Shown: positions 1-10,476, counted from the first letter of the stretch. The stretch is DNA of 64,000 nt from Sinimarinibacterium sp. NLF-5-8 (GCF_010092425.1 NZ_CP048030.1:2491501-2555500), one strand, 5' to 3'. The notes: generated by a model not told the origin, from the letters alone. A program made the numbers and translations.

Positions 1-45
1 GAAAAATACCCCCAAAACCACTGCAAACGATGCGCCCATACTCAT
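1..45 (-). CDS. Possible N-terminus of an unidentified membrane protein (partial)
   Basis: The minus strand opens a frame with in-frame ATG codons at 57, 51, 45 and 39 that runs off the window edge. From the ATG at 45 the visible peptide is MSMGASFAVVLGVFF, which is hydrophobic like the start of a membrane protein or signal peptide. A GGAG about six bases before the ATG at 39 could be its ribosome-binding site. It would lie just downstream of sufE on the same strand. Only about 15 codons are visible, so neither function nor reality of the gene can be confirmed. Confidence 0.3.
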   Translation of the reverse strand, partial: MSMGASFAVVLGVFF

Positions 46-72
46 CTCCATAGTCATTCAGAATGCGGTCAA

Positions 73-522
73 TCAAGTGCAGTGTAGCTGTTGCCTGGCA
101 ATCAGTTTGATCCGCTCCACCATGGCGTAAAAGCCATTGCGCCGATTCATCGAAATATGGGCTTCCAGCCCCAGGCGATCAAATACATTCTCGATATCCA
201 GATCGACGATGTATTGCGGTGTTTTGCCCGACAGCAGCGCAAACAGCAGCCCGATCAAGCCTTTGACGATATGCGCGTCGGAGTCGCCAACAAACTCCAG
301 CGTCAGCGGCGGGCCGGGCACAACGCGATGCGTCAACCACACCTGCGACATGCAGCCGCGCACTTTATGCAGCTCGTCGTGATCGGCCTGCGGCATCGGC
401 TCCAGCTGTCGCCCCAGCTCGATCAGATAGCGGTAGCGTTCTTCCCAGGTGCCGAGAAAGGCAAAGTTTTCGACGATTTCTTCAACATCCATAGCCGCTG
501 CATCAGTCAAAAGTGCGCGCAT
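73..522 (-). CDS. sufE: SufE-family cysteine desulfuration protein
   Basis: SufE proteins take persulfide sulfur from a SufS/CsdA-type cysteine desulfurase and pass it to Fe-S cluster assembly in the cytoplasm. The 149-residue protein has the family core: a [12 protein letters not shown] helix near residues 26-37, the active-site segment RGCMSQVW with acceptor cysteine at residue 57, and [11 protein letters not shown] later on. Length matches SufE/CsdE (about 140). An internal Met at residue 11 (492) is an alternative start. No sufS or other suf gene is adjacent, so SufE versus CsdE cannot be decided from context. It is divergent from rph, with a 63-bp spacer. Confidence 0.88.
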   Translation of the reverse strand: MRALLTDAAAMDVEEIVENFAFLGTWEERYRYLIELGRQLEPMPQADHDELHKVRGCMSQVWLTHRVVPGPPLTLEFVGDSDAHIVKGLIGLLFALLSGKTPQYIVDLDIENVFDRLGLEAHISMNRRNGFYAMVERIKLIARQQLHCT

Positions 523-585
523 GGTACGGCGGAATCCGCCGCAAAGTTATACTCGCGCCCCTTTTTGCTGTGGACAACCCTTGTG

Positions 586-1296
586 ATGCGCCCGTCAAAC
601 CGTGCTGTCGATCAACTCCGCGATGTGCGCATCGAGCGCCATTACACCAAACACGCCGCCGGCTCGGTGCTGGTGAGCTTTGGTGACACTCGCGTGCTGT
701 GCACCGCCAGCGTTGAAGAACGCGGTCCGGCGTGGAAAAAAGACGGCGGCTGGGTCACGGCTGAATACGGCATGTTGCCGGGCGCAACTCACAGCCGCGC
801 GCGCCGCGAGGCCGCAGCAGGCAAGCAAACCGGCCGCACCCAAGAGATTCAGCGGTTGATTGGCCGCAGCCTGCGCGCCTGCGTGGATTTATCGGCGCTG
901 GGCACCGCCACCATCACGCTGGACTGCGACGTGTTGCAGGCCGATGGCGGCACCCGCACCGCCAGCATCACCGGCGCTTATGTGGCCTTGGTTGACGCCG
1001 TGCGCAGCCTGCGCGCGCGCGGGGTGCTCAAGCGCGATCCGCTGTTTGGTCAGGTTGCCGCCGTTTCGGTGGGCATCTACCAAGGCGTGCCGGTGCTGGA
1101 TCTGGACTACGCCGAGGATTCGGCCTGCGAATGCGACATGAACGTGGTGATGAACGACGCTGGGCAATTCATCGAAGTGCAAGGCACCGCCGAAGGCCAT
1201 GCGTTTCGCCGCGAAGAATTGAATCAATTGCTTGATCTGGCCAGCGGCGGCATCGCCCAGCTGATTCAAGCGCAGCAAGCGGCACTGGCGCAATAA
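586..1296 (+). CDS. rph: Ribonuclease PH
   Basis: RNase PH is a phosphorolytic 3'-5' exoribonuclease that trims tRNA precursors. The 236-residue product begins [12 protein letters not shown] and carries family segments [15 protein letters not shown] and the phosphate-binding region around [12 protein letters not shown] and [10 protein letters not shown]. The frame is open far upstream, but homology starts at this ATG and the upstream part lies antisense to sufE. Length equals that of full-length bacterial RNase PH, so it is not the truncated K-12 form. Its TAA abuts the ATG of rdgB, implying co-transcription. Confidence 0.96.
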   Translation: MRPSNRAVDQLRDVRIERHYTKHAAGSVLVSFGDTRVLCTASVEERGPAWKKDGGWVTAEYGMLPGATHSRARREAAAGKQTGRTQEIQRLIGRSLRACVDLSALGTATITLDCDVLQADGGTRTASITGAYVALVDAVRSLRARGVLKRDPLFGQVAAVSVGIYQGVPVLDLDYAEDSACECDMNVVMNDAGQFIEVQGTAEGHAFRREELNQLLDLASGGIAQLIQAQQAALAQ

Positions 1297-1905
1297 ATGA
1301 GTGCACCGATTCAGGAGCTGGTTTTAGCCAGCAACAACCGCGGCAAGCTGCAAGAAATGCAGGCGCTGCTGACGCCGCTGGGCATCACCCTGCGCCGCGT
1401 CGCTGAGTTCACCGATGTCTCGCCCGCCGAAACAGGTCACACGTTTATTGAAAACGCGCTGATCAAAGCCCGCCACGCTGCGCGCGCGTCCGGCTTACCG
1501 GCGCTGGCTGATGATTCCGGCATTGAAGTGCGCGCGCTCGGCGGCCAGCCCGGCGTGTATTCCGCGCGCTATGGCGGAGAGCCGTCGTCGGACGCCGCCA
1601 ACAATCAAAAACTGCTGACCGAACTGGCGAGCGTGCCCGACGGCGCGCGCAGCGCGCGCTTTGTTTGCGTGCTGGCGCTGCTGCGCCATGCCGACGATCC
1701 GGTGCCGCTGATCGCCCAAGGCTTTTGGCAGGGGCAAATCCTGCGCGCGCCGCGCGGTGAACACGGCTTTGGCTACGACCCGCTGTTTTGGCTGGCAGAT
1801 CCGCAATGCAGCGCCGCCGAACTGCCCGCAGAAATTAAAAACCGCCAATCTCACCGCGCGCGCGCGATGCAGGCGCTGCTGGCGCAAATCCAGACCGATT
1901 TGTGA
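1297..1905 (+). CDS. rdgB: RdgB/HAM1 XTP/dITP pyrophosphatase
   Basis: This enzyme hydrolyses dITP, XTP and ITP to monophosphates and keeps deaminated purines out of DNA. The 202-residue protein opens with LVLASNNRGKLQEM, the nucleotide-binding SNNxGK motif, and has ALADDSGIEVRALGGQPGVY and GFGYDPLF, all hallmark RdgB segments. Its ATG follows the rph stop directly, and its TGA overlaps the GTG of hemW, so the three genes form a tight unit. Confidence 0.96.
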   Translation: MSAPIQELVLASNNRGKLQEMQALLTPLGITLRRVAEFTDVSPAETGHTFIENALIKARHAARASGLPALADDSGIEVRALGGQPGVYSARYGGEPSSDAANNQKLLTELASVPDGARSARFVCVLALLRHADDPVPLIAQGFWQGQILRAPRGEHGFGYDPLFWLADPQCSAAELPAEIKNRQSHRARAMQALLAQIQTDL

Positions 1906-3050
1906 GCACGATTCCGCTGTCGCTGTATCTGCACTTTCCGTGGTGCGTGCAAAAGTGTCCGTATTGCGACTTCAACTCCCACGCGCTGCGCAGCAGTGAA
2001 GTCCCCGAAGACGCTTATGTGGATGCGCTGCTGCGCGATCTGGACTTTGAACTGGCGCAGCCGCACTTGCGCGCGCGCCCGCTGGTGTCGATCTTCATGG
2101 GCGGCGGCACCCCCAGCCTGTTTTCCGACCGCGCGATTGCGCGCGCGCTCGAAGGCGTCAACCAGCGCCTGGCCTTTGCGCCCGATATTGAAATCACCCT
2201 GGAAGCCAATCCCGGCACCGCCGAGGCCAAAAACTTTGCCGGCTACCGCGCGGCAGGCGTCAACCGGCTGTCGATGGGCGTGCAAAGCCTGAGCGATGCA
2301 CAGCTCAAGCGGCTGGGGCGGATTCACAGCGCCGATGAAGCCGTGCGCGCCTACCAACTCGCGCGCGCCGCCGGGTTTGACAACATCAATCTGGATTTGA
2401 TGTTTGCGTTGCCGCAGCAAACCCAGGCCGAGGCCGAGGCCGATTTGCGCGCGCTGATTGCCCTGGCGCCCGATCACATCAGCTGGTACCAGCTCACGCT
2501 AGAACCCAACACCGCTTTTGGCGCCCACCCGCCGCCGGTGCCCGACAGCGACGCCGCCTGGGACATTCAACAAGCCGGACTCGCCCAACTCGCCGCCGCC
2601 GGTTATCCGCAATACGAAATCTCCGCCCACGCCCCGCGCGCGCGGCAAAGCCGCCACAACCTCAATTACTGGCAGTTTGGCGACTACCTTGGCATTGGCG
2701 CCGGTGCCCACGGCAAGCTCACCACCGCGCAAGGCGAAGTGCTGCGGCGCGCGCGCCACAAGCACCCCAAAACCTACCAAGCCCACGCGGGCCGCGCGCA
2801 AGCCGTACAAGAAGCACACAGTGTTGCGCGCGCCGACCTGCCGTTTGAGTTTGTGATGAACGCCCTGCGCCTGCGCCAAGGCTTTGCGCGCGCCGACTTT
2901 GCCGCGCGCACCGGACTGCAATGGGATGCGCAAATCCCCGGCGTGGCGCGCGCGCGCGCGCAGGGTTTGCTGGATGAAACTGGCGCGCGCGTCACCACCA
3001 GCGAACTCGGCTGGCGGCATTTGAATGCACTGCTCAGCCTGTTTTTATAA
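1902..3050 (+). CDS. hemW: HemW-like radical SAM protein (haem chaperone)
   Basis: HemW proteins are radical-SAM relatives of oxygen-independent coproporphyrinogen oxidase that bind haem and are thought to act as haem chaperones. The 382-residue protein has the iron-sulfur motif CxxxCxxC at Cys15, Cys19 and Cys22 (CVQKCPYC), then FMGGGTPSLF and EANPGT typical of the HemN/HemW barrel. It lacks the longer N-terminus of true HemN. The GTG start overlaps the rdgB stop; older databases call such genes hemN by similarity. Confidence 0.93.
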   Translation: MSTIPLSLYLHFPWCVQKCPYCDFNSHALRSSEVPEDAYVDALLRDLDFELAQPHLRARPLVSIFMGGGTPSLFSDRAIARALEGVNQRLAFAPDIEITLEANPGTAEAKNFAGYRAAGVNRLSMGVQSLSDAQLKRLGRIHSADEAVRAYQLARAAGFDNINLDLMFALPQQTQAEAEADLRALIALAPDHISWYQLTLEPNTAFGAHPPPVPDSDAAWDIQQAGLAQLAAAGYPQYEISAHAPRARQSRHNLNYWQFGDYLGIGAGAHGKLTTAQGEVLRRARHKHPKTYQAHAGRAQAVQEAHSVARADLPFEFVMNALRLRQGFARADFAARTGLQWDAQIPGVARARAQGLLDETGARVTTSELGWRHLNALLSLFL

Positions 3051-3070
3051 TTCTGCGCGCGCTCAAAGGC

Positions 3071-3099
3071 TTGCGCGTGGCGTCAGGCTTGAGTAGAAT
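3071..3099 (+). promoter_or_regulatory. Sigma-70 promoter of rpmE2
   Basis: TTGCGC (3071-3076) and TAGAAT (3094-3099) are separated by exactly 17 bases, a good housekeeping promoter about 45 bases before the rpmE2 ATG. It sits just after the hemW stop, so L31 can be transcribed independently of the rph-rdgB-hemW run. Confidence 0.65.
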
Positions 3100-3143
3100 C
3101 CGCGCCCTTTTCGGGTTTTGAACCCGCTTTGCATGGTGCAACA

Positions 3144-3389
3144 ATGAAAGAAGGCATTCACCCCGAATATCGCACGGTGGCATTCAAGGACGCCGGTGCC
3201 GATCACATTTTCCTGATCCGTTCAACGGTCAAGGCTTCGGAAAAGACCACCGTTGATGGGGTCGAGTATCCGATGGTCAACCTTGATACTTCCAGCCTTT
3301 CGCATCCCTTTTACACGGGCAAGCAAAAGGTCATCGATACCGGTGGTCGCGTCAGCCGCTTCAACAATCGCTACGGCAAGAAAGCCTGA
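3144..3389 (+). CDS. rpmE2: 50S ribosomal protein L31, type B
   Basis: L31 joins the large-subunit central protuberance and bridges to the small subunit. The 81-residue product starts MKEGIHPEYR and contains SHPFYTGKQKV and GRVSRFNNRYG, typical of the type B (zinc-independent) paralogue. The type A CxxC ligands are absent. The frame extends five codons upstream to a TTG, but the homologous start is this ATG. Type B forms are often zinc-starvation alternatives; no type A copy is visible here, so this may be the only L31. Confidence 0.95.
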   Translation: MKEGIHPEYRTVAFKDAGADHIFLIRSTVKASEKTTVDGVEYPMVNLDTSSLSHPFYTGKQKVIDTGGRVSRFNNRYGKKA

Positions 3390-3404
3390 TCACGATTCTG
3401 GTAG

Positions 3405-3443
3405 CCAACAAAAAACCGCGCCGCAAGCGCGGTTTTTTGTTGG
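3405..3443. terminator. Bidirectional rho-independent terminator after rpmE2
   Basis: A perfect 16-bp inverted repeat (arms 3405-3420 and 3428-3443) has a CCGCG core flanked by A and T runs, so the hairpin ends in a U tract. It lies 16 bp after the rpmE2 stop and separates it from gltA. Confidence 0.88.
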
Positions 3444-3611
3444 CCGTTTCTCATCCAACTGGATGTTGACCGGCAAAAATCGCTATCCTTGCGCCACTTT
3501 TGTTTCTCAACCCAAGCCCATCCCCACGCGCCGCGCGCCGATGCCTTGCAGGTCGCGCCGCGTTTGTGTGTGAGGACGGGCGGATTCGGTCTTAACGTAA
3601 GAGGTTTTTAG

Positions 3612-4904
<1,293 letters not shown>

Positions 4905-4916
4905 GCGCGCGCGCAA

Positions 4917-4965
4917 CGCCCAAAAAAACCGCAGCGATTTTTTCGCTGCGGTTTTTTTGTGGGCG
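4917..4965. terminator. Bidirectional terminator between gltA and the convergent gene at 4983
   Basis: A long near-perfect inverted repeat: an arm of CGCCC, an A run and CCGCAGCGA pairs with TCGCTGCGG, a T run and GTGGGCG. Both strands end the stem in a T run, so it can stop gltA transcription and the convergent mrcA-side transcript. Confidence 0.9.
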
Positions 4966-4982
4966 CCGGTATGCGTGTGCGT

Positions 4983-5573
4983 TCAGTCCGGCGCAGACGC
5001 ATCGAGCAGGCGTTGAACTGCCGCGGCATCCGCGCGCACAAAAGCCTTGCCGTCGACCGGATTGATCGGCACGCGGCGCACGTCATCGGCGCCGAACACG
5101 GCGATATCGACGCCGATACGTTGCCATTGCAGGCGAATCAGCGGCACTTGTTCTTCTTGCCCATTGGGGTAACGGTAGCGGCGTTCGTCCGCCTCGTAGC
5201 GCAGGTGGCGATCCATCAAAAACAGATCCACCGCCTCGGCCGGATCGGCAAACGCATGCAACTGGACATGATGAGCCGGTGTCACCGCGCCGCTGAGTGC
5301 AGCTCCCACCAGACGCGGCGCAAATGCCTGCAACAGGTGCATGGCCTGGTGTGCGGCCTGACGCATCTGTTGCAGATGCGCGCGGTAGGCGCTGCCGCCA
5401 AACAGACGCTGATAGTCGATCACGGCGGCATGGATCGCACGGTTGTCAGGCAGCGGCGTGCGCGCGGGCAGCCCCAGCCGCGCCAGCGCGCGCTGCTTGG
5501 CGAGGCGGTAATCGGTGAGCTGGCCGGTACAGACCTCGCGCGCAATTTCGGCAACCAGTTCGGCAGGCAGCAT
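4983..5573 (-). CDS. Conserved hypothetical protein, possible nucleotidyltransferase-like fold
   Basis: The 196-residue product starts MLPAELVAEIAREV; the frame continues upstream into mrcA, but the ATG at 5573 lies five bases after the mrcA stop. The N-terminal half is helical and Arg/Ala-rich. The middle reads LVGAALSGAVTPAHHVQLHAF followed by DPAEAVDLFLMDR. This recalls small nucleotidyltransferase-fold proteins (a Gly-Ala turn followed by acidic residues), but no full catalytic Asp pair is obvious. No signal peptide or membrane segment is seen. Co-transcription with mrcA is likely; function is unknown. Confidence 0.7.
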   Translation of the reverse strand: MLPAELVAEIAREVCTGQLTDYRLAKQRALARLGLPARTPLPDNRAIHAAVIDYQRLFGGSAYRAHLQQMRQAAHQAMHLLQAFAPRLVGAALSGAVTPAHHVQLHAFADPAEAVDLFLMDRHLRYEADERRYRYPNGQEEQVPLIRLQWQRIGVDIAVFGADDVRRVPINPVDGKAFVRADAAAVQRLLDASAPD

Positions 5574-5577
5574 GGCG

Positions 5578-7938
5578 TCAGAACAAATCCTGCAAGGGAT
5601 TGCTGCTTTCGCCCGGCGTGTTGCCATCGGCCTGGGTTTCGGCCTCGGGGATGTTGTCCTGCTGAACGGTTTCAAAGATGGCATCGGCATCACCTGCGGC
5701 GGCCAGCTTGCCGGTTTTGCGGTTGATCCGCACTTCGGTCAACCCCGGTGGCCGTGGCAGGCGTTCCTGTTTGACGCCCTTGAGCGCCGTGCGCATGTAG
5801 TCAATCCAGATCGGCAGGGCGGTGCGGCCCCCGACTTCACCGCGACCCAGCGGCGCGGGCTGGTCAAAGCCAACCCAGCTGGCAACCGCCTGATGGCGTT
5901 GAAAGCCGACGAACCACGCATCGTTTTCATCGTTGCTGGTGCCGGTCTTGCCGGCCAGATCATTGCGCTGCAACTCGCGCACGCGCGCGGCGGTGCCGCG
6001 CGTGGCCACGTCGTGCATCATGTCGCTGACCAGCCAAACCACCTTGGGATCAACCGCCTGTGGTGCCCGTGGCGCAGTATTTTGCGGTGTCGATTCGGCC
6101 TCGCTGTCGTCGCGGCATTGCGGGCACGCGCGCGCAGGGTCGGCACGATCCAGTACCTTGCCCTGGGCATCGCGCACTTCGGCAATCAGCCACGGCTCCA
6201 CCACAAAGCCGCCATTGGCAAACGTTGCATAGCCGCGCGCCATCTCCAGCGGCGTATACACCGCCGACCCCAGTGACAGGGTCAGGTCACGCGGCAGACG
6301 TTCGGCGGGCAGGCCAAACCGGGGGATCTCGCGCAGTGCGGTCTGGATGCCAATGGCTTGCAGCAACCGGATCGACACCAGATTGCGCGATTGCACCAGC
6401 GCCTCACGCAGGCGCATCGGCCCTTTCAGATCGCCCCCATAGTTCTGCGGTTTCCAGGTGGATTCCAGCAGGCCATCCTGCAACACGATGGGCGCATCCA
6501 GAACCACCGATGCCGGAGAAAAGCCCCGGGTCATGGCCGCCGCATACAAAAAAGGCTTGAACGACGAGCCCGCCTGCCGCCGCGCCTGGGTCGCACGGTT
6601 GAACTTGGCGGCAAAAAAATCAAAACCGCCGACCAGTGCCTCGATGCCGCCGTCATCGGCATCCAGTGCCACCAGCGCCCCCTGCACCAGCGGAATCTGC
6701 GCCAGCCGGAAGCCCTCGCCAACGGCTTGCAGGCGCACCACATCGCCGGGCTTCAAAGAAGGCTTGTCTGCCGACAAACGTGCCCATTCGAATCCGGCCT
6801 TGGGCAGCGTGCGCGCACCGGCGCGCGTCATCAGCCGGAGCGCCTCGGGCGTCAGTTGCACAACCACGGCGGGCTCCAGATCGCCGACGACCGGAATCTT
6901 GCGCAACTGTGCCGTCAGTGCCTGCGGGTCCTTGAGCAGCGCCGCATCCAGCGCTGATTCGGCACCACGCCAGCCGTGGCGGCGGTCGTAGTCGAGCAGC
7001 CCCTTGCGCAGGGCGGCATTGGCTGCGCGCTGTTTGTTGGCGTCGATACTGGTGACCACGCTCATGCCCTGGCTGTAGACCTCCTCGCCGTAGCGCTGGA
7101 TCAGCTCGGCGCGCACCATTTCGGCAACGTAGTGAGCGTCCACATCCACCTGCGCCTGATACGGGTGAACCTCCATCGGCTCAGCCTGTGCCGCGCGCAT
7201 CTGTGCCGGGCTGATGGCGCCGACCTCGGCCATCCGGCGCAGCACATAATTGCGCCGCTCGGTGGCGCGCGCCGGATTCACCGCCGGGTTATCGCGCGAG
7301 GGTGCCTTGGGCAGTCCGGCGATCGTGGCCCACTGGCCGAGGCTCAGCTCGCGGACATCCTTGCCAAAGTACACCAGCGCCGCAGCGCCCACGCCGTAGG
7401 CGCGCTCACCCAGAAAAATCTTGTTGAGATACAGCTCCAGAATTTCCTGCTTGCTCAGCTCGCGCTCGATTTTCAGCGACAGCAGGATCTCGCGCAGTTT
7501 GCGGGTATAGGTGCGCTCGCTGCTCAAAAACACATTGCGCGCCAGCTGCATGGTGATGGTGCTGCCGCCCTGGGATTTTTCGCCCGATGTGGCGAGTTTG
7601 GCGCCTGCACGCAGCAACCCTTGCCAATCCACGCCGGGATGGCTGAAAAAGCGTTCGTCCTCGACGGCGACGAAGGCCTGCACCAACTGCGGCGGGATCT
7701 GCTGATAGCTCAGCAGTGCGCGCCGTTCGGCCCCAAACTCACCGATCAGCTGCTTGTCACGGCTGTAGATGCGCAGCGGCACCGACAGGTGCAGATCACG
7801 CAGGCTGGCCACCGAAGGCAGATCGCGGCTGTAATGCTGGATGACCGCAGCGGCAGCGCCTGCGGCACAGGCCGCCAGCACCAGCACAACGGCTGAAAAC
7901 CATAACCAGACACGGCCAAAAGGCTTGGGATTAGTCAT
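5578..7938 (-). CDS. mrcA: Penicillin-binding protein 1A (bifunctional class A PBP)
   Basis: It polymerises and cross-links peptidoglycan in the periplasm from an inner-membrane anchor. The 786-residue protein has an N-terminal membrane helix (about residues 10-33), a glycosyltransferase domain with catalytic Glu in VEDERFFSHPG and QGGSTITMQLARN, and a transpeptidase domain. The latter shows the serine motif SSFKPF, the SRN triad and KTGTSN. Like other gammaproteobacterial PBP1A proteins it has a long inter-domain insert. It is divergent from pilM, a classical arrangement, and is followed at five bases by an unknown gene. Confidence 0.96.
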   Translation of the reverse strand: MTNPKPFGRVWLWFSAVVLVLAACAAGAAAAVIQHYSRDLPSVASLRDLHLSVPLRIYSRDKQLIGEFGAERRALLSYQQIPPQLVQAFVAVEDERFFSHPGVDWQGLLRAGAKLATSGEKSQGGSTITMQLARNVFLSSERTYTRKLREILLSLKIERELSKQEILELYLNKIFLGERAYGVGAAALVYFGKDVRELSLGQWATIAGLPKAPSRDNPAVNPARATERRNYVLRRMAEVGAISPAQMRAAQAEPMEVHPYQAQVDVDAHYVAEMVRAELIQRYGEEVYSQGMSVVTSIDANKQRAANAALRKGLLDYDRRHGWRGAESALDAALLKDPQALTAQLRKIPVVGDLEPAVVVQLTPEALRLMTRAGARTLPKAGFEWARLSADKPSLKPGDVVRLQAVGEGFRLAQIPLVQGALVALDADDGGIEALVGGFDFFAAKFNRATQARRQAGSSFKPFLYAAAMTRGFSPASVVLDAPIVLQDGLLESTWKPQNYGGDLKGPMRLREALVQSRNLVSIRLLQAIGIQTALREIPRFGLPAERLPRDLTLSLGSAVYTPLEMARGYATFANGGFVVEPWLIAEVRDAQGKVLDRADPARACPQCRDDSEAESTPQNTAPRAPQAVDPKVVWLVSDMMHDVATRGTAARVRELQRNDLAGKTGTSNDENDAWFVGFQRHQAVASWVGFDQPAPLGRGEVGGRTALPIWIDYMRTALKGVKQERLPRPPGLTEVRINRKTGKLAAAGDADAIFETVQQDNIPEAETQADGNTPGESSNPLQDLF

Positions 7939-7963
7939 TGTGTGCGGTCACAAAGAGATGAAA

Positions 7964-7992
7964 GTTAAAAGAAATGTTTGCTGAATGATCAA
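7964..7992 (-). promoter_or_regulatory. Possible promoter of mrcA
   Basis: Reading the minus strand, TTGATC (7992-7987) and TTTAAC (7969-7964) are 17 bases apart and lie about 26 bases before the mrcA ATG. Each box has two mismatches to consensus, so this is only plausible. Confidence 0.35.
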
Positions 7993-8015
7993 GCAGTTGG
8001 CAGATGAACTTACCG

Positions 8016-8043
8016 TTGCATGGCAGCACTGTTCGGTTATAGT
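8016..8043 (+). promoter_or_regulatory. Sigma-70 promoter of the pilMNOPQ operon
   Basis: TTGCAT (8016-8021) and TATAGT (8038-8043) with a 16-base spacer lie about 85 bases before the pilM ATG. It is the best promoter-like sequence in the 191-bp mrcA-pilM spacer. Confidence 0.6.
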
Positions 8044-8129
8044 ACGAAACCGTTCGGGAGACACATTTTATCCCCAAGGGAAGTCCAAGAGCCTGAATCG
8101 GCTCCAATAAAGGTGCGGCACGGGGCGAT

Positions 8130-9218
8130 ATGGCAGGCTTGCAGACATTATTGCGAAAAAACGGCACGCCGCTGATCGGGCTGGATATCAGTTCGAGTGC
8201 GGTCAAGCTGCTGGAGCTTTCACGCAAGGGCGCTGGGTACCATGTGGATGCGTACGCCACCGAGCCATTGCCGCCGGGCGCGATTGCCGACCGTCAGATT
8301 CAGGAACCCAAACTGGTGGGCGAGGCCGTGGCGCGCGCAGTCAAGAAAGCCGGAACCCGTGCCCGCCAGGTTGCCGTGGCGGTGCCCGGCACCACCGCCA
8401 TCACCAAGATCGTTGAAATGCCGGTTCACCTGGCCGAAGACGAGCTTGAGGCGCAGCTCAAGGCCGAGGCTGACCAATACATCCCCTACCCCATCGATGA
8501 AGTCAGTCTCGACTTTTCGATTCTTGGCCCCAATCCCAAAAACAGTGCGTTCAACAACGTGCTGCTGGCGGCGTGTCGCAAGGAACAGGTGGAACGGTTG
8601 TGCGCTGCGGTCGAAGTCGCCGGACTCAAGCCGCGCGTGGTCGATGTGGACGCCTATGCGCTCGAAAATGCCTGCCAGCTGCTGCAACCGCAGATGCCGG
8701 ATGCCGGCAAAGGGCGCACCATTGCCCTCATTGACATGGGCGCCAGCACCACTGCGATTCTGGTCTTGCATGACAACAAGACGGTCTTTACCCGCGACCA
8801 GGCGTTTGGCGGACGCCAGCTCAGCGAAGACATCATGCGCAGCTACGGCATGACCCACGATCAGGCGCAGCTGGCCAAGCGCAGCGGCGCGCTGCCCGAA
8901 GGCTACGCCACCGATGTGCTGGAACCCTTCATCACCGACATGGCGCAGCAGATCGACCGATCACTGCAATTTTTCTTCTCCTCCGCCAGCCAGTTCACCC
9001 ATGTCGATCAATTGATCCTCGCCGGGGGTTGTGCGCACATCAATGGCGTTGATGGGCAAATCCAGCAGCGCTTGCAGATTCCCACCGCCATTGCCCGTCC
9101 GCTCGCCGGCATGGGCGTGGCCTCGCGCATCAAGCCTGATCTGCTGGCGCAGGATGAAGCCACACTGATGATCGCCTGCGGTCTGGCGTTGCGCGCCTTT
9201 GACGAGCCCCGGCCATGA
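8130..9218 (+). CDS. pilM: Type IV pilus assembly protein PilM
   Basis: PilM is a cytoplasmic actin-like ATPase that docks onto the N-terminal tail of PilN and links the inner-membrane alignment complex to the pilus motor. The 362-residue protein begins its conserved core with LIGLDISSSAVKLLEL and has the FtsA-like phosphate motif IDMGASTTAILV and AGGCAHINGVD. It starts the pilMNOPQ run and overlaps pilN by four bases. Confidence 0.95.
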   Translation: MAGLQTLLRKNGTPLIGLDISSSAVKLLELSRKGAGYHVDAYATEPLPPGAIADRQIQEPKLVGEAVARAVKKAGTRARQVAVAVPGTTAITKIVEMPVHLAEDELEAQLKAEADQYIPYPIDEVSLDFSILGPNPKNSAFNNVLLAACRKEQVERLCAAVEVAGLKPRVVDVDAYALENACQLLQPQMPDAGKGRTIALIDMGASTTAILVLHDNKTVFTRDQAFGGRQLSEDIMRSYGMTHDQAQLAKRSGALPEGYATDVLEPFITDMAQQIDRSLQFFFSSASQFTHVDQLILAGGCAHINGVDGQIQQRLQIPTAIARPLAGMGVASRIKPDLLAQDEATLMIACGLALRAFDEPRP

Positions 9219-9811
9219 CCTTGCAGATCAATTTGCTGGACTGGCGCGCCGCACGGCGCGAGCAGCGCAAGCAGGCATTCATCACCCATCTTGCGCTGGG
9301 CATCGGTGTGGCCGCCGCCGCAGTGTTCGGGGTCTACACCCTGGTCGATGGCGAGTTGAGCCATCAGCAGCAGCGCAATCAGTATCTGCAGGAACAGATC
9401 AAGGAACTGGACGCGCAGCTGGTCGAAATCAAAGAACTGGAGCGAACCCGCGCCAATCTGATCGCGCGGATGAAAGTCATCGAGGAGCTGGAAGCCAGCC
9501 GTACCGCCTCGGTTCACTTTTTTGATGAAATCGTCAACACCCTGCCTGAAGGCGTCAACCTGACCGGACTCAAGCAGCAAGGCAGCAGCGTCACGCTGGA
9601 AGGCATCGCCGAATCCAATGGCCGGATTTCCACCTACATGAAAAATCTCGATGCCTCCCTGTGGTTCTCCGACCCCCGCCTGATCGTCATCAAGACCAAC
9701 GAAAAGGATCAGCGGCGGCAGGCACAGTTCACGCTCCAGGTCAAACGGCTGATCCAGCCGAAAAGCGCCGAAGGCGCTGACGATGCCGGTGACGACGAGG
9801 TGCTCGAATGA
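9215..9811 (+). CDS. pilN: Type IV pilus assembly protein PilN
   Basis: PilN is a bitopic inner-membrane protein. Its N-terminal peptide QINLLDWR is the PilM-binding INLL motif, followed by an Arg-rich stretch and a membrane helix at about residues 25-47. A coiled coil (QEQIKELDAQLVEIKELER) and a periplasmic ferredoxin-like domain follow. The 198-residue length is normal. The ATG overlaps the pilM stop, and its own stop overlaps pilO. Confidence 0.94.
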   Translation: MTLQINLLDWRAARREQRKQAFITHLALGIGVAAAAVFGVYTLVDGELSHQQQRNQYLQEQIKELDAQLVEIKELERTRANLIARMKVIEELEASRTASVHFFDEIVNTLPEGVNLTGLKQQGSSVTLEGIAESNGRISTYMKNLDASLWFSDPRLIVIKTNEKDQRRQAQFTLQVKRLIQPKSAEGADDAGDDEVLE

Positions 9812-10476
9812 ACCTGCAAGAAGCCATTGACCAGCTCAACACGCTGGACATCAACAACCCCGGCGCATGGCCGGGCTGGGCACGCCGCGCGGCGGTGGTG
9901 CTGGCCGCCGTGGTGCTGGTGCTGGCCGGGCTGTGGTTCTGGGTCAAACCCGTTTACGAGCAGATCGAAAGCGCGCGCAACAAAGAACAAAGCCTGCTGC
10001 AAGAGCTTGATGGCAAGCAGCGCAAGGTGGCCGCACTCGACGCCTACAAAGCACAACTGGCCGAAATGGAGCGCCAGTTTGGTGACATGCTGCGACAGCT
10101 GCCCAGCCGTGCCGAAGTCGCCAATCTGCTGACCGACATCTCGCAAAAGCGCGTTGAATCCGGGCTTGAAGAAGAACTGTTTCAACCCGAGCCAGAAGTC
10201 CCCAAGGAGTTCTACGCCGAAATCCCCAACAAGATCGTCCTGGTCGGCCACTATCACCAGATGGGCGATTTTGTCAGCGCCGTTGCCGCACTGCCGCGCA
10301 TCGTCACGGTTGAAAATGTCGATATTCGTGCAGCGGGCGCCGCCAGCAACGCCCGCAACAGCGATAAAAAACCCGCAACCCAATTGCGTCTCACCGGCAC
10401 GGCGCAGACCTATCGCTACCTTGACGATGAAGAAATCGCCGCAGCCAAGCCCACCCCGGCACCCCGGAGACGCTGA
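9808..10476 (+). CDS. pilO: Type IV pilus assembly protein PilO
   Basis: PilO pairs with PilN in the inner-membrane alignment complex. The 222-residue protein has a short cytoplasmic tail, one membrane helix at about residues 27-48 (VVLAAVVLVLAGLWFW), a coiled coil, then a periplasmic domain with QLPSRAEVANLLTDIS and EIPNKIVLVGHYHQMG, typical of PilO. It overlaps pilN by four bases and shares one base with the pilP start. Confidence 0.94.
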   Translation: MNLQEAIDQLNTLDINNPGAWPGWARRAAVVLAAVVLVLAGLWFWVKPVYEQIESARNKEQSLLQELDGKQRKVAALDAYKAQLAEMERQFGDMLRQLPSRAEVANLLTDISQKRVESGLEEELFQPEPEVPKEFYAEIPNKIVLVGHYHQMGDFVSAVAALPRIVTVENVDIRAAGAASNARNSDKKPATQLRLTGTAQTYRYLDDEEIAAAKPTPAPRRR

